A DNA stretch of 22,308 nt from CALKKN01 sp050118555 (GCA_050118555.1 JASFKQ010000039.1:1-22308); one strand, 5' to 3'; shown: positions 1-8,668, counted from the stretch's first letter. Numbers and translations are program-made. Notes: generated by a model from the sequence alone, not told the origin.

Positions 1-350
1 CCGATTCCAATATCGTCAAAGTGGTGGTTTCCGCTGACGGGCATGCGCTCTACTTCAGCCGCGCCGCGATCCCGCACGCCCGCGATGCGGATAACGTCGC
101 CAGCGCCCTGCAGCAGGGTGTGACCTGGCGCCGCCACGTCGGACTTTACGCCTACCGAGTCGGCGCGCTGCGCGCGTTCACGCGGACCCCGGCCACACCG
201 CTGGAACGTGCGGAAAAACTGGAACAGCTGCGGTTCCTGGAGTCCGGCCGGCGGATCCTGATGGCCGCCGCCTGCGAGTTCATCCCGGCGGGGGTCGATA
301 CGCCCGAAGACCTCGAACGCGTCCGTCGGCTCCTGACGCCGGGATCCTGA
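1..350 (+). CDS. kdsB: 3-deoxy-manno-octulosonate cytidylyltransferase, C-terminal part
   Basis: This is the 3' part of a gene that begins before the window; the first whole codon is at position 3. KdsB transfers CMP from CTP to Kdo, which activates Kdo for lipid A inner-core synthesis in the cytoplasm. The visible ~115 residues match the C-terminal half of the family: a strand with VVVSADGHALYFSRAAIP, then VGLYAYR, TPLERAEKLEQLRFLE and a final GVDTPEDLERVR segment. The LERAEKLEQLR helix and the GVDT(P)xDLE ending are typical of KdsB. The stop at 348-350 lies 13 bp before uvrC, so the two genes are probably co-transcribed. The nucleotide-binding N-terminal half is outside the window, so catalytic residues cannot be checked. 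Confidence 0.93.
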   Translation, partial: DSNIVKVVVSADGHALYFSRAAIPHARDADNVASALQQGVTWRRHVGLYAYRVGALRAFTRTPATPLERAEKLEQLRFLESGRRILMAAACEFIPAGVDTPEDLERVRRLLTPGS

Positions 351-363
351 AGAGGACGGTCCG

Positions 364-2187
364 GTGAGCACCGAGGAGAGTCCGGTTTTCGACGGCAAGG
401 CGTTCGCCGCCCGCCTGCCCAGCCGGCCCGGCGTCTACCTGATGAAGGACGCACAGGGTCAGCCGCTCTACGTGGGCAAGGCGCGCAACCTGCGCAAGCG
501 CGTTTCCAGCTACTTCGATGCGCGGCCGAAGATAGAGCGCATCATGCGCATGGTGGCGCAGATCGCCCAGCTGGAGATCAGCCTGACACGAACCGAGGGC
601 GAGGCGCTGCTGCTCGAAAACGAGTGGATCAAGTCGCTCAAGCCCCGCTACAACGTGCTGCTGCGCGACGACAAGTCCTACCCCTGGATCGTCCTGACCA
701 CGGACCACGAATTTCCCCGCATCGCCTTTCACAGGGGGGCGCGGGAAACCGGCAAGCGCTACTTCGGTCCCTATCCTTCGGCGGCGTCCGTCCGTGAAAG
801 CATCAACTTGATCCAGAAACTGTTCCGAATCCGAAACTGCGAGGACAGTTACTTCGCCCACCGCAACCGTCCCTGTCTGCAGCACCAGATCAGGCGGTGC
901 ACGGCGCCGTGTGTCGGGTTGGTGAGCGCACAGGACTACTCCGACCAGGTCAACGATGCCATTCTCTTCCTGGAAGGCCGCAATCAGAAGGTCATGACCC
1001 GCCTGATCGCCCGGATGGAGACGGCTGCTCGCCAGCAGGCGTACGAAACCGCCGCGCTCTACCGCGACCAGATCAACACGCTCAAGCAGATGCAGGCACA
1101 GCAGTTCGTGTCCGGACGACAGGTCGACCTGGATATCCTGGCTCTCGCCCAGGAGCCTTCGCAAAGCTGCGTGGCGGTCGTTTCGATCCGCGGCGGCCGC
1201 AATCTCGGGCAACGCAACCATTTCCCGACACAGGCCGAAGGTCTCGAACCGGAAGACGTGATGGAAGCGTTCCTCGGCCAGTACTATTCGGGCCGCGAAG
1301 CGCCGCCGCATCTGATCGTGTCGCACGCGCCACCGAAGGCTGAGCTTCTGGCCTCGGTGTTCTCGCAGAAGGCGGGGCGCAAAGTGACCATTCAGCCCCA
1401 TCCCAGAGGCGACCGGCGCAAGATGCTGGAACTGGCGGTGCGCAACGCCCGGCAGGCGCTGCAGATGCGGCTCGCCAGCCGCGCCAACATGACGGCCCAG
1501 TTCGAATCCCTGCAAAACCTGTTGAACCTCGATGATCCTCCGGCAACCATCGAGTGTTTTGACATTTCACACACGGCCGGCAACCAGACGGTTGGCGCCT
1601 GCGTCGTGTTCGACGCCAACGGGCCGGTCAAATCCCGATATCGCCGCTACAATCTCAAGGGTATCGAACCGGGCGATGACTACGCAGCCATGCGGCAGGT
1701 GCTAACGCGGCGCTACGGCCGCCTCCAGGCCGAGGGCGCCGTGCTTCCCGACCTGATCCTGATTGACGGGGGCAGGGGGCAACTTCGTCAGGCCGAAGAG
1801 GTGCTGTCGGAACTGTCTCTGACCGGCATCCCCGTGGTCGGTATTGCCAAGGGGCGGGCACGGCGCGCCGGGGAGGAGGAATGGATATGCGGAGCGCCCG
1901 CGCGAGGATTTCATCCCGGGCCCGAGTCGCCCGCATCGCACCTTGCGCAGCAGGTGCGCGACGAAGCCCACCGCTTTGCGATCACCGGTCATCGCGGCCG
2001 GCGGCAGAAGGCCGCAACGCGTTCCTCGCTGGAGAAAATCCCCGGGATCGGCCCCCGCCGACGCCGAGCCTTGCTGAATCATTTCGGCGGCCTGCAGGGC
2101 GTCAGCAAGGCCGGTGTGGAGGAACTTTCGAGTGTGCCGGGAATCAGCCGGGTACTGGCGGAAGAGATCTTTCGCGCACTGCATTGA
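364..2187 (+). CDS. uvrC: UvrABC system protein C (excinuclease subunit)
   Basis: UvrC makes both incisions, 3' and 5' of a DNA lesion, in nucleotide excision repair after UvrA/UvrB have recognised the damage. The 607-residue product has the full family layout. The N-terminal GIY-YIG nuclease has GVYLM at 23-27, LYVGKA at 35-40 and catalytic Glu85 in LLLEN. The UVR domain that contacts UvrB lies around residues 205-245. The RNase H-like nuclease follows, with CFDISH and the DLILIDGGRGQL motif in the second half, and the C-terminal helix-hairpin-helix pair has IPGIGPRRRRALL and VPGISRVLAEEI. The start is GTG at 364, with AGAGGA at 351-356 as ribosome-binding site. Length and motifs are normal and nothing looks broken. 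Confidence 0.97.
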   Translation: MSTEESPVFDGKAFAARLPSRPGVYLMKDAQGQPLYVGKARNLRKRVSSYFDARPKIERIMRMVAQIAQLEISLTRTEGEALLLENEWIKSLKPRYNVLLRDDKSYPWIVLTTDHEFPRIAFHRGARETGKRYFGPYPSAASVRESINLIQKLFRIRNCEDSYFAHRNRPCLQHQIRRCTAPCVGLVSAQDYSDQVNDAILFLEGRNQKVMTRLIARMETAARQQAYETAALYRDQINTLKQMQAQQFVSGRQVDLDILALAQEPSQSCVAVVSIRGGRNLGQRNHFPTQAEGLEPEDVMEAFLGQYYSGREAPPHLIVSHAPPKAELLASVFSQKAGRKVTIQPHPRGDRRKMLELAVRNARQALQMRLASRANMTAQFESLQNLLNLDDPPATIECFDISHTAGNQTVGACVVFDANGPVKSRYRRYNLKGIEPGDDYAAMRQVLTRRYGRLQAEGAVLPDLILIDGGRGQLRQAEEVLSELSLTGIPVVGIAKGRARRAGEEEWICGAPARGFHPGPESPASHLAQQVRDEAHRFAITGHRGRRQKAATRSSLEKIPGIGPRRRRALLNHFGGLQGVSKAGVEELSSVPGISRVLAEEIFRALH

Positions 2188-2241
2188 GCACCGATGTCTG
2201 CGATAATTGGATGTTGATCGCTTTCGCGCCCGAGAACCACG

Positions 2242-2841
2242 ATGCACCTGACCGTACCAACCTTGCTCACGCTTCTGCGCATCGCCCTGGTGCCTGTGCT
2301 GGTGCTGGTTTTCTATCTGCCGTTCGGCTGGTCGAACGTGGCCGCCATGATCGTTTTCGTACTCGCCGCAGTCACCGACTGGGCGGACGGATTCATCGCC
2401 CGCAGGAGTGGGCAGATCTCGCGGTTCGGCGCGTTTCTCGACCCCGTCGCAGACAAGATAATGGTCTCGACTGCGCTGGTGCTCCTGGTCCAGCGCCAGG
2501 AAGTTCACGAGGTATTGTTCGCAATTGCCGCGGCGGTCATCGTCGGTCGCGAGATCACCATTTCCGCCCTGCGCGAGTGGATGTCCGAGATCGGGGAAGG
2601 TTCACGGGTCAAGGTCAGCTGGGTAGGGAAGACCAAGACCGGCTTCCAGATGACGGCCATCGGTTTCTTGCTCTACCGGGAGAATCTGGGCTGGCTGCCC
2701 GTGTCGCTGATCGGTGAGTTGCTGCTCTACGCGGCCGCTGCATTGACTCTCTGGTCCATGTGGAATTACCTGCAGGCGGCCTGGCCGGCCATGAGCCAGA
2801 ATTCCGCCGCGGACACTCATGGGGAAGCAGGGGATGTCTGA
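2242..2841 (+). CDS. pgsA: CDP-diacylglycerol--glycerol-3-phosphate 3-phosphatidyltransferase
   Basis: PgsA makes phosphatidylglycerophosphate from CDP-diacylglycerol and glycerol-3-phosphate, the committed step to phosphatidylglycerol and cardiolipin, in the inner membrane. The 199-residue product carries the CDP-alcohol phosphotransferase signature: D49-G50, A53-R54, G63, D67 and D71 within DGFIARR and GAFLDPVADK. Several hydrophobic segments flank it, as expected for a multi-span membrane enzyme. The start is ATG at 2242, 54 bp after uvrC; uvrC-pgsA is a common gene order in gammaproteobacteria. The 3' end overlaps ispG by 8 bp if ispG starts at 2834. The residues after about 185 form a short polar tail. 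Confidence 0.95.
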   Translation: MHLTVPTLLTLLRIALVPVLVLVFYLPFGWSNVAAMIVFVLAAVTDWADGFIARRSGQISRFGAFLDPVADKIMVSTALVLLVQRQEVHEVLFAIAAAVIVGREITISALREWMSEIGEGSRVKVSWVGKTKTGFQMTAIGFLLYRENLGWLPVSLIGELLLYAAAALTLWSMWNYLQAAWPAMSQNSAADTHGEAGDV

Positions 2842-4096
2842 GCTGACGGAAACAACGGCAACCGCAGCCACCCGCCGCGCGACCCCGACGGTTGAAATCG
2901 GGCACGTGAAGATTGGCGGCGAGCATCCGATCGTGGTGCAGTCGATGACCAATACCGATACCGCCGACGTGAAGGGTACCGCTGTCCAGGTCGCCGAGTT
3001 GGCGCGGGCCGGCTCTGAACTCGTCCGGATCACGGTCAATACCGTCGAGGCGGCTCGCGCCGTGCCCGAGATCCGCAGCCGGCTGGACATGATGTCGATC
3101 GATGTGCCGCTGATCGGTGACTTCCATTACAACGGGCACCAGCTGCTGCAGGAAGTGCCCGACTGCGCCGTGGCACTGGCCAAATACCGGATCAATCCCG
3201 GCAACGTCGGTTTTGGCCGCAAGCGCGACGACCAGTTCGCGACCATCATCGACCTGGCGATCCGCCACGCGAAGCCGGTGCGGATCGGCGTGAACTGGGG
3301 CAGCCTGGACCAATCGCTGCTGGCCCGCCTGATGGATGAAAACGCCCGGCGTAGCGACCCCCTGGAGGCCGGGGCGGTGATGCGCGAGGCGCTGATCCGC
3401 TCTGCGCTCGAAAACGCGGCGCAGGCGGTGGAACTGGGGCTCCCCGCAGATCGCATCATTCTGTCATGCAAGGTCAGCGACGTGCAGGACCTGATCAGCG
3501 TTTACCGTGGCCTCGCGGCGCGTTGTGATTATCCTCTGCACCTGGGCCTGACGGAGGCCGGAATGGGCAGCAAGGGTATCGTCTCCTCGACCGCCGCGAT
3601 GGCGGTCCTGCTGCAGGAAGGCATCGGTGACACCATCCGCGTCTCGCTGACGCCGGAACCTGGACAGCCGCGGACCGACGAAGTTGTCGTGGCTCAGCAG
3701 ATTCTGCAGACCATGGGCTTGCGCGCGTTCACGCCGCTGGTCACCGCCTGTCCCGGGTGCGGCCGCACCACCAGCACATTTTTCCAGTCGCTGGCGAGCG
3801 ATGTGCAGGATTTCGTGCGCCAGCGCATGCCCGACTGGAAGACCCGTTACGAGGGGGTGGAAAACCTCTCGCTCGCGGTGATGGGCTGCGTGGTGAACGG
3901 GCCGGGTGAAAGCCGCCAAGCCGATATAGGCATCAGTCTGCCGGGCACCGGTGAGGCGCCGGTGGCTCCCGTCTTCGTGGACGGCAAGAAGCACCGCACA
4001 TTACGCGGCGAAAACCTGACGAAGGAGTTCCTGGAGCTGATCGAGCAGTACGTCCGGGACCACTATCCGCAACGATTCACCGCAAGCACGGACTGA
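2834..4096 (+). CDS. ispG: 4-hydroxy-3-methylbut-2-en-1-yl diphosphate synthase (GcpE)
   Basis: IspG reductively opens the cyclic diphosphate MEcPP to HMBPP, the penultimate step of the MEP isoprenoid pathway, using a [4Fe-4S] cluster. The protein (420 residues from this start) is the short bacterial form. It has QSMTNTDTADV near residue 36, the TIM-barrel core, and cluster ligands C306 and C309 in ACPGCGRTT, C352 in MGCVVNGPGE, plus E359. I chose ATG 2834 because GGGGA at 2821-2825 sits 8 nt upstream and the conserved part begins soon after. An in-frame ATG at 2819 would add five residues but has no ribosome-binding site. The gene overlaps the end of pgsA, which suggests translational coupling. 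The start may be off by five codons; the function is secure. Confidence 0.96.
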   Translation: MSELTETTATAATRRATPTVEIGHVKIGGEHPIVVQSMTNTDTADVKGTAVQVAELARAGSELVRITVNTVEAARAVPEIRSRLDMMSIDVPLIGDFHYNGHQLLQEVPDCAVALAKYRINPGNVGFGRKRDDQFATIIDLAIRHAKPVRIGVNWGSLDQSLLARLMDENARRSDPLEAGAVMREALIRSALENAAQAVELGLPADRIILSCKVSDVQDLISVYRGLAARCDYPLHLGLTEAGMGSKGIVSSTAAMAVLLQEGIGDTIRVSLTPEPGQPRTDEVVVAQQILQTMGLRAFTPLVTACPGCGRTTSTFFQSLASDVQDFVRQRMPDWKTRYEGVENLSLAVMGCVVNGPGESRQADIGISLPGTGEAPVAPVFVDGKKHRTLRGENLTKEFLELIEQYVRDHYPQRFTASTD

Positions 4097-4125
4097 ACCC
4101 GACAATGCGTATTGGAAAACCAACC

Positions 4126-4914
4126 ATGGCCGACACGGCCGACCGGCACTATCTGTACCAGGAGTCCGTGCAGGACACCGAGGCGGAAATCGATTTTGTC
4201 GAACAGGCCTGGGGCGAGTTGCGCAAACGGCCAGCCGAATCGCTGCGGGAGGATTTCTGCGGAACGGCCAACACCGCCTGCGAATGGGTCAGGCGGGATC
4301 CGCGGCACGGCGCCATCGGCGTGGATGTCGATCCGGAAGTCCTCGAATGGGGCCAGCTCAACAACATCGCTCAACTCGACGAGGACCAGCAAAAGCGGAT
4401 CGAGCTGCTGCGCGAAGACGTGATCGAGACAACGGCTGAACCCGTCGACATCGTGCTGGCGATGAACTTCAGCTATTACCTTTTCCTTACCCGGGCCGAA
4501 ATGATCGAGTATTTCCGCAGCGTGCACGGTGGGCTGGTCGACGACGGAATCTTCTTTCTGGACGCCTACGGAGGCTACGACGCCCCGCGCGAGATCGAGG
4601 AAGAACGCGAGTGCGACGGCTTCACCTACATCTGGGAGCAGGCCTCGTTCAATCCCATAGACGGCGGCATGCAGTGCTACATCCACTACGAATTTCCCGA
4701 CGGCTCACGAATGGACCGCGCCTTCGATTACTTCTGGCGCCTCTGGACGCTTCCCGAGCTATGCGAGATGCTCGAAGAGGCCGGGTTCAGCGACGTGACC
4801 GTGTACTGGGAAGGCACGGACGAAGAAGCCAACGAGGGCAATGGCATCTACGCCCCGGCCGACGTGGGTGACGCCGATCCCGGGTGGGTCTGTTACATCG
4901 TCGCGCAGCGGTAA
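4126..4914 (+). CDS. Class I SAM-dependent methyltransferase, substrate unknown
   Basis: The product (262 residues) has the Rossmann methyltransferase fold. Motif I is EDFCGTANTACEW (residues 42-54), the acidic strand-2 end is GVDVDPEVLEWG (65-76), EDVIE comes next near residue 97, then a motif-IV-like AMNFSYYLF (112-120), GIFFLDAYGG (141-150) and a C-terminal sheet ending in VCYIVAQR. Motif I has FCGTAN in place of the usual GxGxG, a variant seen in some small-molecule and protein methyltransferases. I cannot name the substrate. I chose ATG 4126 because GGAAAA lies 8-12 nt upstream; an in-frame ATG at 4105 has no ribosome-binding site. It lies 29 bp after ispG. Its last 22 bp overlap the 3' end of ygfZ on the other strand. 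Confidence 0.85.
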   Translation: MADTADRHYLYQESVQDTEAEIDFVEQAWGELRKRPAESLREDFCGTANTACEWVRRDPRHGAIGVDVDPEVLEWGQLNNIAQLDEDQQKRIELLREDVIETTAEPVDIVLAMNFSYYLFLTRAEMIEYFRSVHGGLVDDGIFFLDAYGGYDAPREIEEERECDGFTYIWEQASFNPIDGGMQCYIHYEFPDGSRMDRAFDYFWRLWTLPELCEMLEEAGFSDVTVYWEGTDEEANEGNGIYAPADVGDADPGWVCYIVAQR

Positions 4915-5726
4915 TCAGCGCCGTCCAGCCGCAAGGCTTTCACCCCGGCCCCATCAGGGTCCGCCGGACCGACGATGAACACCCAGGTCGAATCCTCCCC
5001 AGAAGGGACCGAATCCACCACGGTGGCTTCCGACCATTCGCCGTCCCGAAACAGATCGGCATGGCCGCCCGGCTGCGGCGTGATCCGTCCTTCCACCGCA
5101 AGTAGCAGAGGTTTACGCTTTACACGCCCCAGGTAGCGCGCCCGTGCGATGATCTCCTGTCCCGGATAACACCCCTTGGAGAAACTGACGGCGCCGATGT
5201 GGTCGAAGCCCAGCATCTGCGGAATGAACCGTTCCGCCGTCTCCGGGCCCAGCCAGCAGATTCCCGCCTCGAATTCCGCTCGCTTCCAGCCGGGCACGTT
5301 CCGTTCCGCGTCAAGGGCCTTGCGGGACCCCTGCGCCCCCTCTTCGAACACTGCGTAGTACAGGCCGGTTTCGCCGGCGCGCCAGCGGGAACGGGCTACT
5401 GTGGCGTCCCCCGGGTCCGGCAACCCGCAAATGGCCCATTCGGGCTCGACCTGCATTTCCACGCGGGCCCGCAGCACGAACATCCGCAGACGGTCCACCA
5501 GGCCCGGCAGCAATGACCGGGCCGCCAACATAAGGAAACCTTCATCGCGACGACAGACGAGCAGGAGCCCCAGAACCTGTCCCCGGGGTGAACAGTAGCA
5601 GGCAAAACCGGCTGCGCCGGGCGCAACAGCCGCGATATCAGCGCTCAGTTGCGCCTGCAGGAAATCGGCTGCGTCCGGCCCAGAAACACGGGCAACCGAG
5701 AGTGCGGGAAGTGGTACGGAGTTCAT
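4893..5726 (-). CDS. ygfZ: Folate-binding protein YgfZ (Fe-S cluster assembly/repair, GcvT-like)
   Basis: YgfZ binds tetrahydrofolate and supports the making or repair of certain Fe-S enzymes, including the tRNA methylthiolase MiaB and succinate dehydrogenase. The 277-residue product has the family signature KGCYPGQE at 184-191, with the conserved Cys186, followed by RARYLGRVKRK. The N-terminal half has the GcvT-like folate-binding pattern (VSGPDAADFLQAQLSAD, CSPRGQVLG). The start is ATG at 5724-5726 on the minus strand, with a G-rich stretch upstream. It is the only minus-strand gene in the window and is divergent from the sdh cluster, whose product contains three Fe-S centres. In E. coli, ygfZ also neighbours ygfY (sdhE) and ygfX, so the grouping is partly conserved here. 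Confidence 0.93.
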   Translation of the reverse strand: MNSVPLPALSVARVSGPDAADFLQAQLSADIAAVAPGAAGFACYCSPRGQVLGLLLVCRRDEGFLMLAARSLLPGLVDRLRMFVLRARVEMQVEPEWAICGLPDPGDATVARSRWRAGETGLYYAVFEEGAQGSRKALDAERNVPGWKRAEFEAGICWLGPETAERFIPQMLGFDHIGAVSFSKGCYPGQEIIARARYLGRVKRKPLLLAVEGRITPQPGGHADLFRDGEWSEATVVDSVPSGEDSTWVFIVGPADPDGAGVKALRLDGADYRCATM

Positions 5727-5836
5727 GGTTCATACCCCCTGTTGTCGAGGATGGAACGGGCAGGGCGCATTGTAGCGAATCGAAACGCGCAATGAAGCGT
5801 ACTCCGCCTTGAATATGGAACGCCGAATCAGTACGC
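5727..5836. promoter_or_regulatory. Divergent intergenic region between ygfZ and the sdh cluster
   Basis: This 110-bp spacer separates ygfZ (-) from the SDHAF4-like gene (+) and should hold promoters for both. On the minus strand, TACAAT (complement of 5769-5774) is a good -10 candidate about 43 bp upstream of the ygfZ start; a hexamer TTCATT lies 17 bp before it, a poor -35. On the plus strand I see only weak options, such as TTGAAT around 5809 with TACGCT 17 bp later. No clear FNR-type palindrome is visible. The region as a promoter zone is likely; the exact boxes are guesses. Confidence 0.4.
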
Positions 5837-6073
5837 TTGCCTGACTGCTTCGATCTTGCGAACCGACCTCGGACCACGGCATTGGAAGAACCGGAAAAAC
5901 CGCAAAAAGCCGCTGGCGTCGAACCTGCGCCGCCGAGCGACGGCCCGACCGCCCCGCACACGCAAGATCGCGTCAAATCGACGGCCGAGCCGAGGGAGAT
6001 CGGAGGCCGCAAGGGCCCCGAACCCACTCGCTTCGGGGATTGGGAAAAAAACGGCCGCTGTATCGATTTCTGA
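5837..6073 (+). CDS. SDHAF4-like (DUF1674) succinate dehydrogenase assembly factor
   Basis: This small gene lies immediately before sdhC. The 78-residue product has a low-complexity Pro/Glu-rich N-terminal half. Its C-terminal block is RKGPEPTRFGDWEKNGRCIDF in essence, with the key residues GPEPTR, GDWE, G, R and a terminal DF. That block is the signature of DUF1674, the family of the eukaryotic SDHAF4 that binds the flavinated SdhA and helps it join SdhB. I infer the same role here because the neighbours are sdhCDAB. The start is uncertain: TTG at 5837 gives the full frame but has no convincing ribosome-binding site; TTG at 5882 is an alternative that keeps the domain. Stop TGA 6071-6073. 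Confidence 0.78.
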   Translation: MPDCFDLANRPRTTALEEPEKPQKAAGVEPAPPSDGPTAPHTQDRVKSTAEPREIGGRKGPEPTRFGDWEKNGRCIDF

Positions 6074-6110
6074 CACCACCCGCCACCCATCGAAAGGCTG
6101 AATACTGACG

Positions 6111-6497
6111 ATGAGCAACAAGGAACGACCCGTATCCCCGTTCATGCTGGGGCCCTATTACAAACCGCAGCTGACCTCCATGATGTCGATAGCGCACCGG
6201 GCGACCGGCGTGTTCCTGAGCCTCGTCGGCGCACCACTGCTCCTGTGGTGGGTGGCCGCATTGGGAAGCGGCCCGGAAGCCTACAGTGATTTGACCCGAG
6301 CCCTGGGTTCGGGCCTGGGCCGGCCGGTGCTGCTGCTGAGCCTGTTCTGCCTGTTCTATCACCTGTTTAACGGCATCCGGCACCTCGTCTGGGACAGCGG
6401 CCGGGCTCTGGAGATCCGAAGCGCGTACGCAACGGGCTGGGCGGTTCTCGCGGCGACGCTCGCGGCGGCGGTCGTCGCGTTGGGGGTGATGCTGTGA
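6111..6497 (+). CDS. sdhC: Succinate dehydrogenase cytochrome b556 subunit
   Basis: SdhC is one of two membrane anchors of complex II; it binds heme b and forms part of the ubiquinone site. The 128-residue product has three hydrophobic segments (about 31-50, 70-90, 108-128). SIAHRATG gives Ser26 and Arg30, matching the quinone-site residues of the family. HLFNGIRHLVWD supplies His84, the heme b axial ligand, at the same number as in E. coli SdhC. The ATG at 6111 is 37 bp after the SDHAF4-like gene; its ribosome-binding site is weak. The 3' end overlaps sdhD by the four bases GTGA (6494-6497), so the two anchors are probably translationally coupled. Confidence 0.95.
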   Translation: MSNKERPVSPFMLGPYYKPQLTSMMSIAHRATGVFLSLVGAPLLLWWVAALGSGPEAYSDLTRALGSGLGRPVLLLSLFCLFYHLFNGIRHLVWDSGRALEIRSAYATGWAVLAATLAAAVVALGVML

Positions 6498-6874
6498 GCA
6501 TGGTCAATCCACTCGCCAGGGCGCGGGGCAGGGGCAGCGCGAAGTCCGGCGTCCACCACTGGTACACGCAACGCGCTTCCGCGCTCCTGCTGGTCTTCCT
6601 GACCGCCTGGCTGTTCTACGCATTGCTCAGTCTGGCCGACGCCGACTTTGCAGCGGCTCGGGCTTTCGTGGCCGCCCCACTGAACGCGGCTTGCCTGGCT
6701 CTGCTGCTTATCGCCGTGCTCTACCACGCGATGCTCGGCCTGCAGGTCGTCATCGAAGACTATGTGCACCAGCCCGCTGTGGAAACCGTACTTCTGCTGC
6801 TGACTCGGGCCGGCGCGTTTTTCGGCATGGCGTTAGGCGTCGTGCATGTCCTCAAGATCGCGCTCGGAGCCTGA
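6494..6874 (+). CDS. sdhD: Succinate dehydrogenase hydrophobic membrane anchor subunit
   Basis: SdhD pairs with SdhC to hold complex II in the inner membrane. The 126-residue product has three membrane segments. It carries HHWYTQRASA at 21-30, typical of the family, and YHAMLGLQVVIEDYVH, which contributes His78 as second axial heme ligand and Asp89-Tyr90, the quinone-site pair (Asp82-Tyr83 in E. coli). The GTG at 6494 overlaps the sdhC stop; an in-frame ATG at 6500 would shorten it by two residues. The stop is followed 3 bp later by sdhA. Confidence 0.94.
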   Translation: MSMVNPLARARGRGSAKSGVHHWYTQRASALLLVFLTAWLFYALLSLADADFAAARAFVAAPLNAACLALLLIAVLYHAMLGLQVVIEDYVHQPAVETVLLLLTRAGAFFGMALGVVHVLKIALGA

Positions 6875-6877
6875 ACG

Positions 6878-8668
6878 ATGAGCAAAGCCTATTCCCTGCA
6901 GGAACATACGTATGACGTCGTGGTCGTTGGTGCTGGCGGCGCCGGTCTTCGGGCGACCATGGGCGTGGCGGCGACCGGCCTGACCACTGCCTGTATCACC
7001 AAGGTCTTCCCGACCCGCAGCCACACCGTCGCAGCCCAGGGTGGCATGTCCGCCGCGCTCGGGAACATGGGCGAGGACGACTGGCGCTGGCACATGTACG
7101 ACACCGTAAAGGGTTCGGACTGGCTGGGAGACCAGGACGCCATCGAGTACATGTGCCGCGAGGCCGTACCCTCCGTGATCGAACTCGAGCACTTCGGCGT
7201 GCCCTTTTCGCGTACCGAGGACGGCAGGATCTATCAGCGACCCTTCGGAGGCATGACCACGCACTTCGGCGAGGGCACCGCGCAACGCACCTGCGCCGCA
7301 GCCGACCGGACGGGTCACGCGATCCTGCACACCCTGTACCAGCAGTCCCTGAAGCACGACGCCAGTTTTTTCATCGAGTATTTCGCGATCGACCTGCTGA
7401 TGGACGACTCGGGAACCTGCCGCGGCGTGTTGGCCTGGGACCTGTCGGAGGGCGCGCTGCACTTGTTCAAGGCCCAGGCCGTTATCCTGGCCACCGGCGG
7501 CTACGGCCGCAGCTTTTTCTCCTGTACGTCGGCGCACACCTGCACCGGGGACGGCAACGGCATGGTGCTGCGCGCCGGGCTGCCGCTGCAGGACATGGAA
7601 TTCGTACAGTTCCACCCGACCGGCATTTACGGCGCCGGTTGCCTCATTACCGAGGGCGTGCGCGGGGAGGGCGGATTCCTGACTAATTCCGAAGGTGAAC
7701 GCTTCATGGAGCGGTACGCACCCAATGCCAAGGACCTCGCCTCACGCGACGTGGTAAGCCGCTCAATGACCGTGGAGATCCGGGAAGGGCGGGGCGTCGG
7801 CCCGAAACAAGACCATATCCACCTGAACCTTCAGCATCTGGGCGCGGATGTGATCGAAGAGCGGCTGCCGGGTATCGCCGAGAGCGCGAAGATCTTCGCA
7901 GGCGTCGATGTCACGAAAGACCCGATACCCGTGCTGCCCACCGTGCATTACAACATGGGTGGAATTCCGACCAATTACAAAGGCGAAGTCGTAACGCTGA
8001 AAGACGGCGACCCGGATACAGTGGTGCCGGGGTTGTTCGCAATTGGTGAAGCCGCCTGCGTGTCCGTGCACGGCGCCAACCGGCTGGGTTCGAATTCCCT
8101 GCTGGACATCATCGTATTCGGCCGAGCCGTGGCGCACCGCTGTGCCCAAGTCATCCAGCCGGGAGCCAGGCAGCCGTCCGCCCCGGCTCAATCCCTCGAC
8201 CGGGCGCTGGCCGGGTTCGACGAACTGCGGCATGCCAGCGGGACGAAATCGACAGCGGAGATTCGCGAGCACATGCAGCACGTGATGCAGAACAACGCAG
8301 CCGTCTTCCGCACGGGTGAAGTGCTCGAAGAGGGCTGCGACCAGATTTCCGGCGTCCACGAAACGCTCGCGGATATCAAGATCAGCGACCGTTCGCTGGT
8401 CTGGAACTCCGACCTCGTCGAGACGCTCGAGCTGAGAAACCTGATGGGCTGCGCCATGACCACGATGTACTCCGCGGAAAACCGCAAGGAAAGCCGCGGG
8501 GCGCACGCGCGCGAGGATTACCCGGATCGCAACGACGACGACTGGATGAAGCACACCCTTGCCTGGCTGGACACAAGCGGCAAGGTGACACTGGACTACC
8601 GGCCGGTGCACCTGTACACGCTGACCGATGACGTCGAGGTAGTGCCGCCCAAGGCGCGGGTCTACTGA
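6878..8668 (+). CDS. sdhA: Succinate dehydrogenase flavoprotein subunit
   Basis: SdhA oxidises succinate to fumarate with a covalently bound FAD, on the cytoplasmic face of the membrane. The 596-residue product starts with the dinucleotide-binding motif VVVVGAGGAG (14-23). TRSHTVAAQGG contains His49, the expected attachment point of FAD. Active-site stretches include FVQFHPTGI, LITEGVRGEGG and CVSVHGANRLGSNSLLD. The C-terminal helical domain contains ENRKESRGAHAREDYP. Length and order are those of a normal SdhA. Both maturation factors that act on this subunit elsewhere, SdhE (SDHAF2) and SDHAF4, are encoded in the same cluster. Confidence 0.98.
   Translation: MSKAYSLQEHTYDVVVVGAGGAGLRATMGVAATGLTTACITKVFPTRSHTVAAQGGMSAALGNMGEDDWRWHMYDTVKGSDWLGDQDAIEYMCREAVPSVIELEHFGVPFSRTEDGRIYQRPFGGMTTHFGEGTAQRTCAAADRTGHAILHTLYQQSLKHDASFFIEYFAIDLLMDDSGTCRGVLAWDLSEGALHLFKAQAVILATGGYGRSFFSCTSAHTCTGDGNGMVLRAGLPLQDMEFVQFHPTGIYGAGCLITEGVRGEGGFLTNSEGERFMERYAPNAKDLASRDVVSRSMTVEIREGRGVGPKQDHIHLNLQHLGADVIEERLPGIAESAKIFAGVDVTKDPIPVLPTVHYNMGGIPTNYKGEVVTLKDGDPDTVVPGLFAIGEAACVSVHGANRLGSNSLLDIIVFGRAVAHRCAQVIQPGARQPSAPAQSLDRALAGFDELRHASGTKSTAEIREHMQHVMQNNAAVFRTGEVLEEGCDQISGVHETLADIKISDRSLVWNSDLVETLELRNLMGCAMTTMYSAENRKESRGAHAREDYPDRNDDDWMKHTLAWLDTSGKVTLDYRPVHLYTLTDDVEVVPPKARVY

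Noticed and set aside
2188..2241. Promoter before pgsA (GATAAT near 2203)
   Set aside because: No -35 hexamer lies at suitable spacing; the gap may simply be an operon spacer.
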